Notes: generated from the letters alone by a model not told the origin. Counted from the first letter of the stretch, positions 36,946 to 46,064 are shown. The stretch is DNA of 64,000 nt from Paenibacillus silviterrae (GCF_030167925.1 NZ_JASKUT010000002.1:620001-684000), one strand, 5' to 3'. Translations and numbers: made by a program.

Positions 36946-38586
36946 GTGTTCCAATTATTGATTGTAGATGACGAAGCCGCTGTAGTGGACAGTCTTGCCG
37001 ATACCTTGCCTTGGCAGCAAATCGGTATCGTCTCCGTATTTAAAGCGTATTCCGGCTTTGAAGCGCTTGAGATCTTACAAACCAATACGATTGATATCCT
37101 AATTACCGATATCCGCATGCCCGGCATGAGCGGCCTGGAGCTGCTTGAGAGAGCACGGCGCAGCTGGAAAAAACTGAAATGCATTCTGCTGACGGGACAT
37201 GCAGAATTTGAATATGCAAGACAAGCCATTCAGCATGATACCTACGAGTATTTGCTTAAGCCGATCAGTGACGGGGACATATTGGATAAGGTAGATAGGC
37301 TTGTCGCACTATTGAAGAAGGAAAGGGAGGAGCTGCAATCCTATCAGCAAGTAGTGAAGGCATTCGAGGAAAGTCTGCCCAGGCTTCGAGGTGAATTGTT
37401 GAATGATCTGCTCCAGGGGATGAAGCTATCACCGCAAAGGCTGCAGGAAAAGATGGAGCTGCTCAAGGTCCGCATGAGGGCTGACGAGAGCTTTGCACTT
37501 ATGCTGGTCCGCATGGAAGGGAAGCTATCGGAGCTTGATTTGTACAGTCTTTCCTTGATGGAATATGCCGTTGTGAACATGGCTGAGGAAATATTTGAAG
37601 ATGATTTCCAATTATGGCCGTGTAAGGACATCCATGGATTTTTAGTGTTTTTGGTTACGATTAAGGAAGAGAAAACGGTGGAGCTAACCGGTAAAGAAGC
37701 ATTCGAGCATCAACTGCAGCAGCAGGCCTCCCAGCTGCAGTTAAGCGTCAACCATTATCTTAAAGGGACGGTATCGGTGCTAATCAGCAAGCGGGGACAA
37801 TTTCCCATCGATGTGAACACGCTTTACCAGGAGAGCCTTTACTCGCTTAGGAGACGCATCGGCAGCCAAAGCGGTTTATTTATCTACGTGTCGGAGGAGT
37901 TGGAGCGGCAACCCGTTCAATCGCTGCAGCGGCTTTACGAGCCGCCTCTTCTCGTTCACCTGTTGGAGTCGGCGAGCTGGGATTCGGCGGAGGAAAAGCT
38001 CTCTAGCATTTTTCAAGAGCTGAACCGCAAATGGGCCGATTCCTCGGAGCATCTGATCGAAGTATTTTTCTCGGTCTATGCGTCTTTCAGCTCGTTCGCC
38101 CATAAGAATGGCTGTGAATTGGCCGCTATGCTCGGACCGGCACTTTCCGACGTTGCGGGCTTGGCGGCTTGCCGATCCATCAAGGCGCTGGAAGGCTGGG
38201 CGTTTGAATCATTACGTCTTATGCGGACCAGTATGGAGAGCGAAACAAGAAACGACCGTGAGCATGCAGTTGAAAAAATCAAGCAGTATATTCAGAGGAA
38301 CCTAACGGAGGACGTATCGCTTCAGGCTGTGGCCGATTATATGTATATGCATCCCGTTCACATCTCCAGGATTTATAAATTCGAGACGGGAGAGAACCTC
38401 AGCGACTATATATTGCGGCTGAAAATGGAGCTGGCCGCCTCGATGCTGGCGAACCGGTCGCTAAAAAATTACGAAATCGCCCTGCAATTAGGCTATCAAA
38501 ATCCAAACTATTTTAACAAAGTGTTTAAGAAATATTATTCCCTGACTCCGCAGGAATACCGTTTGAAGCTGGAGGAGGGCAACTGA
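36946..38586 (+). CDS. YesN-type response regulator with AraC output domain
   Basis: The 546-residue protein has an N-terminal receiver domain (LLIVDDEAAVVDS; phospho-acceptor D55 in ITDIRMPGM; K in LLKPISDG), a long middle region, and a C-terminal AraC HTH pair (about 444-540, LQAVADYMYMHPVHISRIYK). GTG 36946 is preferred because AAAGGTGAG lies 7 nt upstream and the kinase stop is 1 nt before it; GTG 36934 would overlap the kinase gene. The probable target is the transporter/catabolic operon starting at 38786. Confidence 0.9.
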   Translation: MFQLLIVDDEAAVVDSLADTLPWQQIGIVSVFKAYSGFEALEILQTNTIDILITDIRMPGMSGLELLERARRSWKKLKCILLTGHAEFEYARQAIQHDTYEYLLKPISDGDILDKVDRLVALLKKEREELQSYQQVVKAFEESLPRLRGELLNDLLQGMKLSPQRLQEKMELLKVRMRADESFALMLVRMEGKLSELDLYSLSLMEYAVVNMAEEIFEDDFQLWPCKDIHGFLVFLVTIKEEKTVELTGKEAFEHQLQQQASQLQLSVNHYLKGTVSVLISKRGQFPIDVNTLYQESLYSLRRRIGSQSGLFIYVSEELERQPVQSLQRLYEPPLLVHLLESASWDSAEEKLSSIFQELNRKWADSSEHLIEVFFSVYASFSSFAHKNGCELAAMLGPALSDVAGLAACRSIKALEGWAFESLRLMRTSMESETRNDREHAVEKIKQYIQRNLTEDVSLQAVADYMYMHPVHISRIYKFETGENLSDYILRLKMELAASMLANRSLKNYEIALQLGYQNPNYFNKVFKKYYSLTPQEYRLKLEEGN

Positions 38587-38593
38587 ATATTTA

Positions 38594-38632
38594 GACCTGC
38601 AACCCCTCGCTTGAGGCAGGTTGTTTTTTTTT
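38594..38632 (+). terminator. Terminator after two-component operon
   Basis: A hairpin with ACCTG pairing CAGGT and an inner CCTC-GCTT-GAGG stem is followed by nine T residues. It separates the yesMN-like genes from the transporter operon. Beyond it, 38633-38785 holds only the promoter region of the operon, in which I could not fix a convincing -35/-10 pair. Confidence 0.75.
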
Positions 38633-38785
38633 GCACTTCTTCGATAAGGCGGACGTAATTCACCATATCTAATGGTTAAGATAGTATCCGTAAAGTTAAA
38701 ACCTTGTCATATAAAGCGGCACGCCTACCCTCTACAATAATAAGTGTAAGTAATACGAAACAAGCTCTAGGAGGGGTTAACAATC

Positions 38786-40120
38786 ATGAAGAAATGGGTA
38801 TCGAATGCAGTATCCGTCACATTGCTGGCATCACTTGCAGCAGGCTGCAGCAGTGGAGGAAGCACGGAAGGGGCAGGAAACGCGGGGAAACCGGGTAACG
38901 CGAAGCCCGCGGGCACGCTTACGTTCTGGATGAAGAAGCAGCTGTTTGATGATCAAAACAAGCTGATTCAAGAGCGTGCCAAGCAGTTTGGCGTTGAAAA
39001 TAACGTGAACGTCAACATCGAGCTTATCGCCTATGAAGATTTCTATCCGAAGTGGTCGGCGGCGATCGAATCGTCCACGGTCCCGGACGTTTCCTTTTTC
39101 GGCTATCAAGAGATCGGCCAATTCTACGCCAAAAACGTTCTCGAAGATGTAAGCGATTTAGTCAAAACGGTCGAAAGCGCCAATGGGGAAATTCAAGAGA
39201 GCATGAAGAAGGCGGTTACCTTCCAGGGCAAGCAATATGCGATTCCATTCTGGACGGAAACGCAGGTGCTCTATTACCGCAAAGACCTGCTCAAGAAAGC
39301 CGGCTTCGATAACCCGCCTAAGACGTGGGATGAGTTCAGAACAATGGCCAAGTCGTTAACGGATCCAAGCAAAGGGGTATACGGCGCAGGACTCGGGTAC
39401 GGCAAAGGAAACTCGGACGCCGAGTTCTTAACCCGCGGAATTATCTGGTCCTTCGGCGGCTCGTTCGATACCAAGGACGGTAAAACGGTCATTGCGAATT
39501 CACCGGAGACCGTTCAAGCAACGAAGTTTATCCGGGATATTTTCCTAACGGACAAAAGTACGCCACCAAGCTCGGTTGGCTGGGATGATGCCGGAAACAA
39601 CAAATCTTACTTGAGCGGCCAGTCCGCGATGATTTTCAATGTGGGCAGCTTGCTTGGAACGATCAAGAAGGATAACCCGGAGCTTTATGAGAACACAGGT
39701 ATCGCTCCTTACCCGGCAGGCCCTAAGGGAACGTTTATTCCGGGCATCAGCAACAATCTCGGTATCTTTAAAGACTCCAAGAACAAGGAATTGGCTAAAA
39801 AGTTCGTTTCCTACATGGTAGCGGCCGATTGGTACAAAACCTGGATTGAGAAGGGTGCTCCGCTCACAGGCCCGGTCTACAGCAAGCTGACAAGTGAGCC
39901 GGTATGGCAGGACATTAAGAATAAAGCGTTCGTCGATTCGGTTAAAGGCTTTTCCTTCCTTGGGTACCCGGGCGAATACAATCCCAAGGCCGGTGAAGTG
40001 TTCAATCTACGCTTAGTAAACGACGCATTCCAAAAGCTTCTTCTAGAAGCAAGCTATACGCCCGAGGCCGCCGTTAAGGACCTGCATGCAAAAATTGAGG
40101 AAACTTATAACAAAAAATAA
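38786..40120 (+). CDS. Sugar-binding lipoprotein (MalE-like, importer 3)
   Basis: A 444-residue family-1 binding lipoprotein with lipobox LAAGC (Cys21) and a Ser/Gly-rich linker. Segments typical of CUT1 binding proteins are FWTETQVLYYRKDLLKKAG, PPKTWDEFRTMAKSL and PAGPKGTFIPGISNNLGIF. TAGGAGGGG precedes the ATG. It is first in an operon with MalF- and MalG-like permeases and three catabolic enzymes, so the ligand is likely the substrate of those enzymes. Confidence 0.92.
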   Translation: MKKWVSNAVSVTLLASLAAGCSSGGSTEGAGNAGKPGNAKPAGTLTFWMKKQLFDDQNKLIQERAKQFGVENNVNVNIELIAYEDFYPKWSAAIESSTVPDVSFFGYQEIGQFYAKNVLEDVSDLVKTVESANGEIQESMKKAVTFQGKQYAIPFWTETQVLYYRKDLLKKAGFDNPPKTWDEFRTMAKSLTDPSKGVYGAGLGYGKGNSDAEFLTRGIIWSFGGSFDTKDGKTVIANSPETVQATKFIRDIFLTDKSTPPSSVGWDDAGNNKSYLSGQSAMIFNVGSLLGTIKKDNPELYENTGIAPYPAGPKGTFIPGISNNLGIFKDSKNKELAKKFVSYMVAADWYKTWIEKGAPLTGPVYSKLTSEPVWQDIKNKAFVDSVKGFSFLGYPGEYNPKAGEVFNLRLVNDAFQKLLLEASYTPEAAVKDLHAKIEETYNKK

Positions 40121-40128
40121 TAATCGCT

Positions 40129-40163
40129 CTTCGGTGTGGCCGGCGCGTTCGGTCATACCGAAG
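40129..40163 (+). repeat. Stem-loop between binding-protein and permease genes
   Basis: CTTCGGT (40129-40135) pairs with ACCGAAG (40157-40163), and the interior TGGCCG/CGGTCA extends the stem. There is no T-run. Such hairpins often stabilise the upstream mRNA or partly terminate, giving more binding protein than permease. Confidence 0.6.
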
Positions 40164-40188
40164 TCTACTAAGTAAGGCGGGATGCGGA

Positions 40189-41058
40189 TTGAAATCGAAT
40201 GAAGACAACAAGCTTGCTTATGTGCTGATGAGCCCTGTGCTTCTTTATCTACTTGCAGTCATGGTGCTTCCTTTCGGATGGGCGGTCTATTTAAGCTTTA
40301 CGAACAAGGTTGTGGGTGTTCCTGCAACGTTTATCGGGTTCAAAAACTATATCGATCTGATGAAGGAATCCTTATTTTGGAAAGCGGTATGGAACACGCT
40401 CTTGTTTACAGTCGTCGCCGTAGCCGGCAAAACGGTATTTGGTATGATCATGGCTTTGGTGCTTAATGAGAAAATCATATTTCGCAATGTTTTCCGGGTA
40501 TTGCTGTTCCTTCCATGGACGATTCCAACGATTGTTTCCGTCTTTACATGGCAATGGATTTATTCGGATGTGGGCGGAGTGCTCAATTATATGTTGATGA
40601 AAACCGGGATGTTAAAGCAGCCTGTCGGATGGCTCGCGACCCCTGACCTGGCGATGTTTTCGGTCATATTGGTGAATGTATGGAGGGGCATCCCGTTTAT
40701 GGGTATAGCGATACTGGCAGGACTGCAAACCATTTCTAGGGAAATGTACGAGGCGGCTATGCTGGATGGAGCGGGTGCGATTAAGCGATTTTTCTACATG
40801 ACCCTGCCTTCGGTCAAGGAGGTTACGATACTTGCCGCGGTGATGACGACGATCTGGACACTGAATGATTTTGAAATCATTTGGCTGCTGACTCGCGGAG
40901 GTCCATCGAACGGTACGCAAGTGCTGTCAACGCTTAGCTATACGATCGGATTTTTAAATATGAACTTAGGCAAAGCTATTGCGATAGCCATTCTAACGAT
41001 GCCTCCGTTGATCATGCTTATCAACATCGTTACGAAGCGTTCGCTGTCGAAAGAGTAG
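40189..41058 (+). CDS. CUT1 ABC sugar permease (MalF/UgpA type)
   Basis: The 289-residue permease has six predicted membrane segments and an EAA loop reading YEAAMLDGAGAIKRFFYMTLP. It is of the MalF/UgpA type, not the LplB type used in the pectin locus. The start is TTG 40189, supported by AAGGCGGG 8 nt before it. It pairs with the MalG-like permease 9 bp downstream. No ATPase gene is present. Confidence 0.92.
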   Translation: MKSNEDNKLAYVLMSPVLLYLLAVMVLPFGWAVYLSFTNKVVGVPATFIGFKNYIDLMKESLFWKAVWNTLLFTVVAVAGKTVFGMIMALVLNEKIIFRNVFRVLLFLPWTIPTIVSVFTWQWIYSDVGGVLNYMLMKTGMLKQPVGWLATPDLAMFSVILVNVWRGIPFMGIAILAGLQTISREMYEAAMLDGAGAIKRFFYMTLPSVKEVTILAAVMTTIWTLNDFEIIWLLTRGGPSNGTQVLSTLSYTIGFLNMNLGKAIAIAILTMPPLIMLINIVTKRSLSKE

Positions 41059-41067
41059 GTGATAGTA

Positions 41068-41898
41068 ATGGAGAAGACTTCAATTAGCAAGCAGATCATT
41101 GTCTACGCTGCGCTTATCGTACTGCTGATTTTTGCTTTGTTTCCGCTTTACTGGATGCTGAACACGTCGTTTAAATCGCAATCGGAGATTTACAGCATGA
41201 CGCCGACGTTCTGGCCGAAGCATTTTGGCTGGGGCGCGTACGAGAAGCTTGTGGGCGAGAAAAATTTCCTGGCTAACGTAAAAAACAGCGTTATGGTATC
41301 TCTCATTGTTTCGCTTGTTTCGATTGTGATCAGCATGCTTGCGGCCTATGCCATTTCCAAGCTGCGCTTTCGCGGCAGGGCGTTCGTGTCCAAAGGAATC
41401 CTGTACGCTTATTTGATGCCAAGGGCGGTTCTGTTCATCCCGCTTTACATGCTGGTGTCTGCGATCGGGTTGAACGATTCCATATACGGCCTGATGCTGA
41501 TTTATCCTACCATTACGGTTCCGTATGCCACATGGATGTTAATTTCGTATTTCAAATCCATTCCGACCGAGATTGAGGAGGCCGCCATGATCGACGGCTG
41601 TACGCGGCTTCGCACGATGCTCAGCATTATTTTTCCTTTATCGGCACCGGGCATTGCAGCCACCTTTATTTTCGCCTTCACGCTCTGTTGGAGTGAGTAT
41701 TTATATGCTTTAGTCGTTGTGACCAAAAGTGTGGATAAGACGATTACACTCGGCTTATCCGATATGATCGTCGGCGATGTGTTCGCTTGGGGACCTCTTA
41801 TGGGCGGCTCCATCCTCGCTTCGATCCCGGTCATCATTATGTATCTGTTTACATCCAAATTTATGGTCAGCGGCATGACAGTAGGAGGAGTTAAATGA
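41068..41898 (+). CDS. CUT1 ABC sugar permease (MalG/UgpE type)
   Basis: The 276-residue partner permease contains YWMLNTSFKSQSEI after TM1 and the EAA loop EEAAMIDGCTRLRTMLSIIFP, both typical of MalG/UgpE proteins. ATG 41068 is preferred over GTG 41059 because TAGGTGA lies just upstream of it. Its stop overlaps the start of the dehydrogenase gene. Confidence 0.92.
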   Translation: MEKTSISKQIIVYAALIVLLIFALFPLYWMLNTSFKSQSEIYSMTPTFWPKHFGWGAYEKLVGEKNFLANVKNSVMVSLIVSLVSIVISMLAAYAISKLRFRGRAFVSKGILYAYLMPRAVLFIPLYMLVSAIGLNDSIYGLMLIYPTITVPYATWMLISYFKSIPTEIEEAAMIDGCTRLRTMLSIIFPLSAPGIAATFIFAFTLCWSEYLYALVVVTKSVDKTITLGLSDMIVGDVFAWGPLMGGSILASIPVIIMYLFTSKFMVSGMTVGGVK

Positions 41899-42863
41899 TG
41901 TCCGATATGAAAAAAGTGCTCGTGACGGCAACCAATTATTCGATTCTTTGTACAGAGGCTAAGGAATTGCTCGAAAGCCATGGAGTACAGATTGTAGAAA
42001 ACAAGGTGGGCCGGCCTCACACGTTTGATGAGCTGAAGGAGCTGGTGCAGGATATCGACGGCGTTGTTGCAGGCGTGGATACATGGAATGAAGATGTTTT
42101 CAAGTTAGCCCCCCGATTAAAAGCGATCGCCCGCTTCGGGGTTGGCGTCGATAATATCGACCTTGCCAAAGCGCAGGAGTACGGGATTAAAGTGACCAAT
42201 GTACCGGCAGGCAATGCAAATGCGGTTGCCGAGCTCACGGTAGGGTTAATTTTATCCGTTATGCGAAACATCCCGACCCTGCACCAATCGGCAAGACGCG
42301 GTTACTGGGATCGGTATGTCGGGGCGGAGCTAATCGGTAAAACAGTCGGCCTGCTCGGCTTCGGTAACATTGCCCAGATGGTGGCGAAAAAGCTGCAGGG
42401 CTTTGACGTCCGCATCATCGCTTACGATAAGTATCCCAATGCGGATAAGGTGCGTGAGCTCGGCATTGAGATGGTCGAATGCGACGAAGTGCTGCAGCAA
42501 AGCGATATCGTCAGCATGCATCTGCCCAGCCTTCCCGAAACGTACCATATGATGAGTGGGAAGCAATTCGCGATGATGAAGAAGAGCGCGTATTTCGTCA
42601 ATACGGCGAGAGGGGCGCTTGTCGATGAAAAGGCACTTCATCATGCTCTTCATAACCGAATCATTGCTGGAGCGGCGATTGACGTATATGAGAAGGAGCC
42701 CGTATCCGCCGACAATCCCCTGTTTCAGCTGGGTAATTTGGTTTCCACCCCGCACACGGCTGCCGAAACCTTCGAAACGTATCATAAGGTAGGCTTGGTA
42801 ACGGCACAAGCGCTGCTGGATGTGTTCGCAGGCAAGGAGCCTCTTAATTGGCTGAGGGTGTGA
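41895..42863 (+). CDS. D-2-hydroxyacid dehydrogenase (SerA/phosphoglycerate dehydrogenase-like)
   Basis: The 322-residue NAD-dependent enzyme has the glycine motif VGLLGFGNIAQMV, the substrate-binding/catalytic Arg in NTARGALVDE, the Glu in DVYEKEP and the catalytic His in STPHTAAET. It should interconvert a 2-keto acid and a D-2-hydroxy acid. It lacks the C-terminal ACT domain of SerA. Its ATG overlaps the permease stop (ATGATG), with TAGGAGGAG upstream. With the kinase and aldolase genes after it, it suggests catabolism of a hydroxy-acid or sugar-acid; the substrate is not known. Confidence 0.88.
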   Translation: MMSDMKKVLVTATNYSILCTEAKELLESHGVQIVENKVGRPHTFDELKELVQDIDGVVAGVDTWNEDVFKLAPRLKAIARFGVGVDNIDLAKAQEYGIKVTNVPAGNANAVAELTVGLILSVMRNIPTLHQSARRGYWDRYVGAELIGKTVGLLGFGNIAQMVAKKLQGFDVRIIAYDKYPNADKVRELGIEMVECDEVLQQSDIVSMHLPSLPETYHMMSGKQFAMMKKSAYFVNTARGALVDEKALHHALHNRIIAGAAIDVYEKEPVSADNPLFQLGNLVSTPHTAAETFETYHKVGLVTAQALLDVFAGKEPLNWLRV

Positions 42864-42870
42864 TAACGAG

Positions 42871-43782
42871 ATGAGTTCGAAAGTAATCGTAGTAGGAAGC
42901 TTAAACATGGATTTGGTCGTAAGCGTCGATAACTTACCCAAAGAAGGAGAAACACTTCTGGCGCAGCGCGTATCCGAGGTCCCGGGAGGCAAAGGAGGCA
43001 ATCAGGCGGCGGCGGTCGGCAAGCTGCAAACGCCGGTTGCGATGATCGGCAAGCTCGGTTCGGACGCTTACGCGGAGGGGCTGCTTGAATCGTTAAGGCT
43101 CTCAGGTGTTCATACCGGTCCTATTATGATCTCGGAAGGACGGACGGGATTGGCCCTGATCACAGTTGACCGTGCGGGGCATAACCAGATCGTCGTTATA
43201 CCTGGCGCCAACAATGACTTGACCCCTGGCGATATCGAAAGCCAAAAGCATATCATAGAACAGGGCGAGCTTGTGGTGCTTCAATTGGAGGTCCCTTTGG
43301 AAACGGTTGAGCATACGCTTCGTTTAGCCAAGGAGCTAGGGAAAACCACGGTTCTGAATCCCGCGCCCGCCCGAAAGCTCAGCGATGAAATATTGCAGCT
43401 GGTCGATTATTTGATTCCAAATGAGCATGAGCTCCTGAGTATGACAGGGGTTGATATTTCGGATCATTCGGGGGTTCGGGATGCAGCAAAGCAGTTTATA
43501 GATAAAGGAGTCCAAGCGGTCATCGTTACCTTAGGGGATAAGGGCTGCTGTTATGTGGGGCGGGATTCGATCAAGCAATATCCCGCCTGTAAAGTGGAGG
43601 CTAAAGATACGACGGCCGCCGGAGACAGCTTTATCGGGGGCTTCGTTGCCGGTTTATTGGAAATGCAGGATGTGGATGCTGCCATAAAGCAGGCAATCAA
43701 AGTATCCGCTTTAACAGTAATGAAGCATGGGGCGCAGGAATCTCTTCCGACCTTGGAAGAAGTTGAACGCTTTGGGAAGTAA
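42871..43782 (+). CDS. rbsK: Ribokinase-family (PfkB) sugar kinase
   Basis: The 303-residue PfkB-family kinase carries the N-terminal GGKGGNQAAA motif and the C-terminal DTTAAGDSFIGGFVAGL motif with the catalytic Asp. Both are close to ribokinase, which phosphorylates D-ribose at O5. In this operon the true substrate could instead be another sugar or deoxy-sugar. The ribosome binding site is weak (ATAACGAG), and the gene lies 7 bp after the dehydrogenase, suggesting coupled translation. Confidence 0.85.
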   Translation: MSSKVIVVGSLNMDLVVSVDNLPKEGETLLAQRVSEVPGGKGGNQAAAVGKLQTPVAMIGKLGSDAYAEGLLESLRLSGVHTGPIMISEGRTGLALITVDRAGHNQIVVIPGANNDLTPGDIESQKHIIEQGELVVLQLEVPLETVEHTLRLAKELGKTTVLNPAPARKLSDEILQLVDYLIPNEHELLSMTGVDISDHSGVRDAAKQFIDKGVQAVIVTLGDKGCCYVGRDSIKQYPACKVEAKDTTAAGDSFIGGFVAGLLEMQDVDAAIKQAIKVSALTVMKHGAQESLPTLEEVERFGK

Positions 43783-43822
43783 CAGGCATATGAAAAAAAA
43801 TGGACATGGGAGATGGAGAACA

Positions 43823-44728
43823 ATGAAGCATTTGCATGGAGTTACAACAGCGATGGTGACCCCGTTTGACGAAAATGGCAAGGTACGGCTTGACCTGGTG
43901 GCGAATCTTACCGATTTTTTAATTTCGAAGGGCGTCCACTGCCTGTACCCGTTAGGCACAACCGGTGAAATGCTTCGGTTGTCCGTAGAGGAACGGAAAG
44001 CTGTTGCGGAAACGGTTGTCAAACAAGCCAACGGCCGTGTGACGGTTTATATTCATGTGGGGGCTATGAACGAAGACGATACAATCGCTTTAGCCAAGCA
44101 CGCTTATGAGATTGGGGCAGACGGAGTCGGTGTTGTGACTCCTGTATTTTTCGGAGCGAGCGACCGGGAGCTGGAGACATACTACCTGAACGTCGCTCAG
44201 AGCATTCCGGAGCATTTCCCGATGTATCTTTACAGCATCCCGCAATGCGCCGCCAACGATATTAAGCCGGAGCTCGCTCAGCGCATCGCCGACCAATGCC
44301 CTAACGTCATCGGCTTAAAATACAGCTTCCCCGACTTCTTACGAGTAAACGAATACTTGACGATAAACGACGGCGAATTTTCCGTAGTGCCTGGCGCCGA
44401 CCGTTTGTTTTTGCCGGCATTAGCAATGGGCTGTGAAGGAGTTGTATCAGGGGTATCCTGCGTATATCCGGAGCCGTTCGTAGCGGTCTATGAAGCCTTC
44501 AAGCAGAACGATCTCGACAGGGCGAGAAAGCTGCAGCGGCTCGCAACCAAATATTGTGAAGCGGTTAAGAGCGGAAGCAACATGTCATATTTTAAAGAAG
44601 CGCTGAAATTAAGAGGAATTGACGCCGGTGTCATGAAAGCTCCGCAGCTGGACATTCCGGGAGACGAGATTAAGAAGCTTGGTGAGCTGTTGGCTCAATT
44701 GGATCAGGAAGCCAAAGAATTGCTGTGA
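43823..44728 (+). CDS. DapA/NanA-family class I aldolase or lyase
   Basis: The 301-residue TIM-barrel protein has GTTGEMLRLSVEER, the conserved Tyr in MYLYSIPQ and the Schiff-base Lys K166 in VIGLKYSF, the core catalytic set of the dihydrodipicolinate synthase/N-acetylneuraminate lyase superfamily. A true DapA role is unlikely given its context; a 2-keto-3-deoxy sugar-acid aldolase is more plausible. ATG 43823 follows GGGAGATGGAG; in-frame codons from 43727 overlap the kinase gene and do not look conserved. Confidence 0.88.
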   Translation: MKHLHGVTTAMVTPFDENGKVRLDLVANLTDFLISKGVHCLYPLGTTGEMLRLSVEERKAVAETVVKQANGRVTVYIHVGAMNEDDTIALAKHAYEIGADGVGVVTPVFFGASDRELETYYLNVAQSIPEHFPMYLYSIPQCAANDIKPELAQRIADQCPNVIGLKYSFPDFLRVNEYLTINDGEFSVVPGADRLFLPALAMGCEGVVSGVSCVYPEPFVAVYEAFKQNDLDRARKLQRLATKYCEAVKSGSNMSYFKEALKLRGIDAGVMKAPQLDIPGDEIKKLGELLAQLDQEAKELL

Positions 44729-44748
44729 GAAGCGATAGGAGGATCACG

Positions 44749-44802
44749 ATGAATCCATCCGAATTTGTGGTATGGCGAGAGCTTGCGCGCTTTTTTAAGT
44801 GA
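44749..44802 (+). CDS. 17-codon reading frame with strong RBS, possible gene remnant
   Basis: ATG 44749 follows a consensus TAGGAGG with 8-nt spacing, but the frame (MNPSEFVVWRELARFFK) ends after 17 codons. It sits where another operon gene would be expected. It may be the 5' end of a deleted gene, or a real micropeptide. Just after it, 44811-44840 forms a hairpin (AGCATTC/GAATGCT with inner AACGG/CCGTT) without a T-run. Confidence 0.35.
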   Translation: MNPSEFVVWRELARFFK

Positions 44803-44958
44803 GAACCTAAAGCATTCTAACGGACCTCCCGTTGAATGCTCATAACCAGAAGAGATTGCCGGCCTTCAGCATCTACGGTAAGGATGTTCAGGATATGGGA
44901 GACAGCTCTATTCCGACGGATGTACAGGAGTTAGGCAACGGCTTGAATGATGTTCCGG

Positions 44959-45017
44959 TTCCCATCCCTGACCTCGCATGGTACAATAGAAGGAGAAGAT
45001 TGCACACGTGTGCAATC
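44959..45017 (+). promoter_or_regulatory. Extended -10 promoter with a 20-bp palindromic operator
   Basis: An extended -10 (TGGTACAAT, 44979-44987) has a fair -35 TTCCCA at 44959 with 17-bp spacing. Eleven bases downstream lies a perfect 20-bp palindrome (half-site GATTGCACAC; 44998-45017), which would overlap the start of transcription. This is the layout of a repressor operator. Regulator unknown. It lies 28 bp before the epimerase ATG. Confidence 0.6.
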
Positions 45018-45044
45018 CAAATCCTAAAGATGGGTGGCGAGCTA

Positions 45045-46064
45045 ATGAAAGTGTTGGTTTTGGGCGGTACAGGTGTCATCAGCAGTCAAATCTCGCAGCA
45101 GCTGCTTGATGCCGGGCACGAGGTGACGATCTTCAACCGCGGCTCGAAGAGCCTGCCGCAGCCGGAGCGTTACGAATGGCTGGTTGGGAGCAAATCGGAA
45201 CCGGAGGCATTCCGCGCGTTAATGTCGGGACGAAGCTTCGATGTCGTGATCGATATGATCAGCTTTAACGAACAGGATGCCCGCCTTACTGTGGATACCT
45301 TCCGCGGAAGTGCTGTTCAGCTGATTTTTTGTTCCACCGGAGCCGCGTATAAGCGACCTTTCCGTACCACACCTGTTCGCGAAGACGACGAGCTGCTGTT
45401 CGATGATCCTGGTTTCCCTTATGCCTATGAGAAGGCTCAAATGGAGTTATATTTGAACGGACTCAGCCGGAAGGATGGACCCGCTATAACCATCATCCGG
45501 CCTTCATTAACGTATGGCATCGGAGCGGCGAACCTGGGCGTACTAAGGCAAAATTACAACATTGTTCATCGCATTCGCAATGGTCTCCCGCTGGTGATGT
45601 TCGGGGACGGCAAGCTTCCATGGAGCTTTACCTTTGCCCCGGATTTGGCGAAAGCCTTCGTGGGAGCAGTGGGGAACGAGCGGACCTACGGTCAGGCCTA
45701 TCATGCCACGAGTGAGGAGAACCGGGTATGGGACGATTTATATCTGGAGTTCGGACGCATTCTTGGAATCGAGCCGAACATCGTTCATTTGCCGACGGAG
45801 CTGCTGATGAAGGCGGATCCCGGGATGTTTGCCCACCTAAATTACGAGAAGAGCTACGCGGGTCTGTTCGATAACTCGAAGGCGAAACGGGATATTCCAA
45901 ATTTTCAGGTCACGATTTCGCTGAATGAGGGACTGCGGATGATGCTGAACTGGTATGAGAGCGAAGGACATACCGTGGATGCTGATAAAATGCGGCTGGA
46001 GGACCGGCTCGCGGCTATCCACGCGGACTGGAGCCGGACCATGGGGTCTTTCGGGGCACAGTAG
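45045..46064 (+). CDS. NAD-dependent epimerase/dehydratase-family protein
   Basis: A 339-residue short-chain-type Rossmann protein with [18 protein letters not shown] at the N-terminus, [11 protein letters not shown] and [10 protein letters not shown] (Tyr-x-x-x-Lys catalytic pair). Similar proteins act on nucleotide sugars or are mRNA-binding/reductase-like family members. ATG 45045 starts the Rossmann strand; a longer in-frame extension back to 44832 would cross the promoter and palindrome and is not accepted. Monocistronic by appearance, with a terminator after it. Confidence 0.85.
   Translation: MKVLVLGGTGVISSQISQQLLDAGHEVTIFNRGSKSLPQPERYEWLVGSKSEPEAFRALMSGRSFDVVIDMISFNEQDARLTVDTFRGSAVQLIFCSTGAAYKRPFRTTPVREDDELLFDDPGFPYAYEKAQMELYLNGLSRKDGPAITIIRPSLTYGIGAANLGVLRQNYNIVHRIRNGLPLVMFGDGKLPWSFTFAPDLAKAFVGAVGNERTYGQAYHATSEENRVWDDLYLEFGRILGIEPNIVHLPTELLMKADPGMFAHLNYEKSYAGLFDNSKAKRDIPNFQVTISLNEGLRMMLNWYESEGHTVDADKMRLEDRLAAIHADWSRTMGSFGAQ

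Noticed and set aside
43727-43822. 32-codon extension of the DapA-family gene into rbsK
   Set aside because: Overlaps the kinase C-terminus, and the aldolase-family start is at the ATG with the good RBS.
44832-45044. 71-codon N-terminal extension of the epimerase
   Set aside because: It has no homologous Rossmann content and covers the promoter and palindrome.
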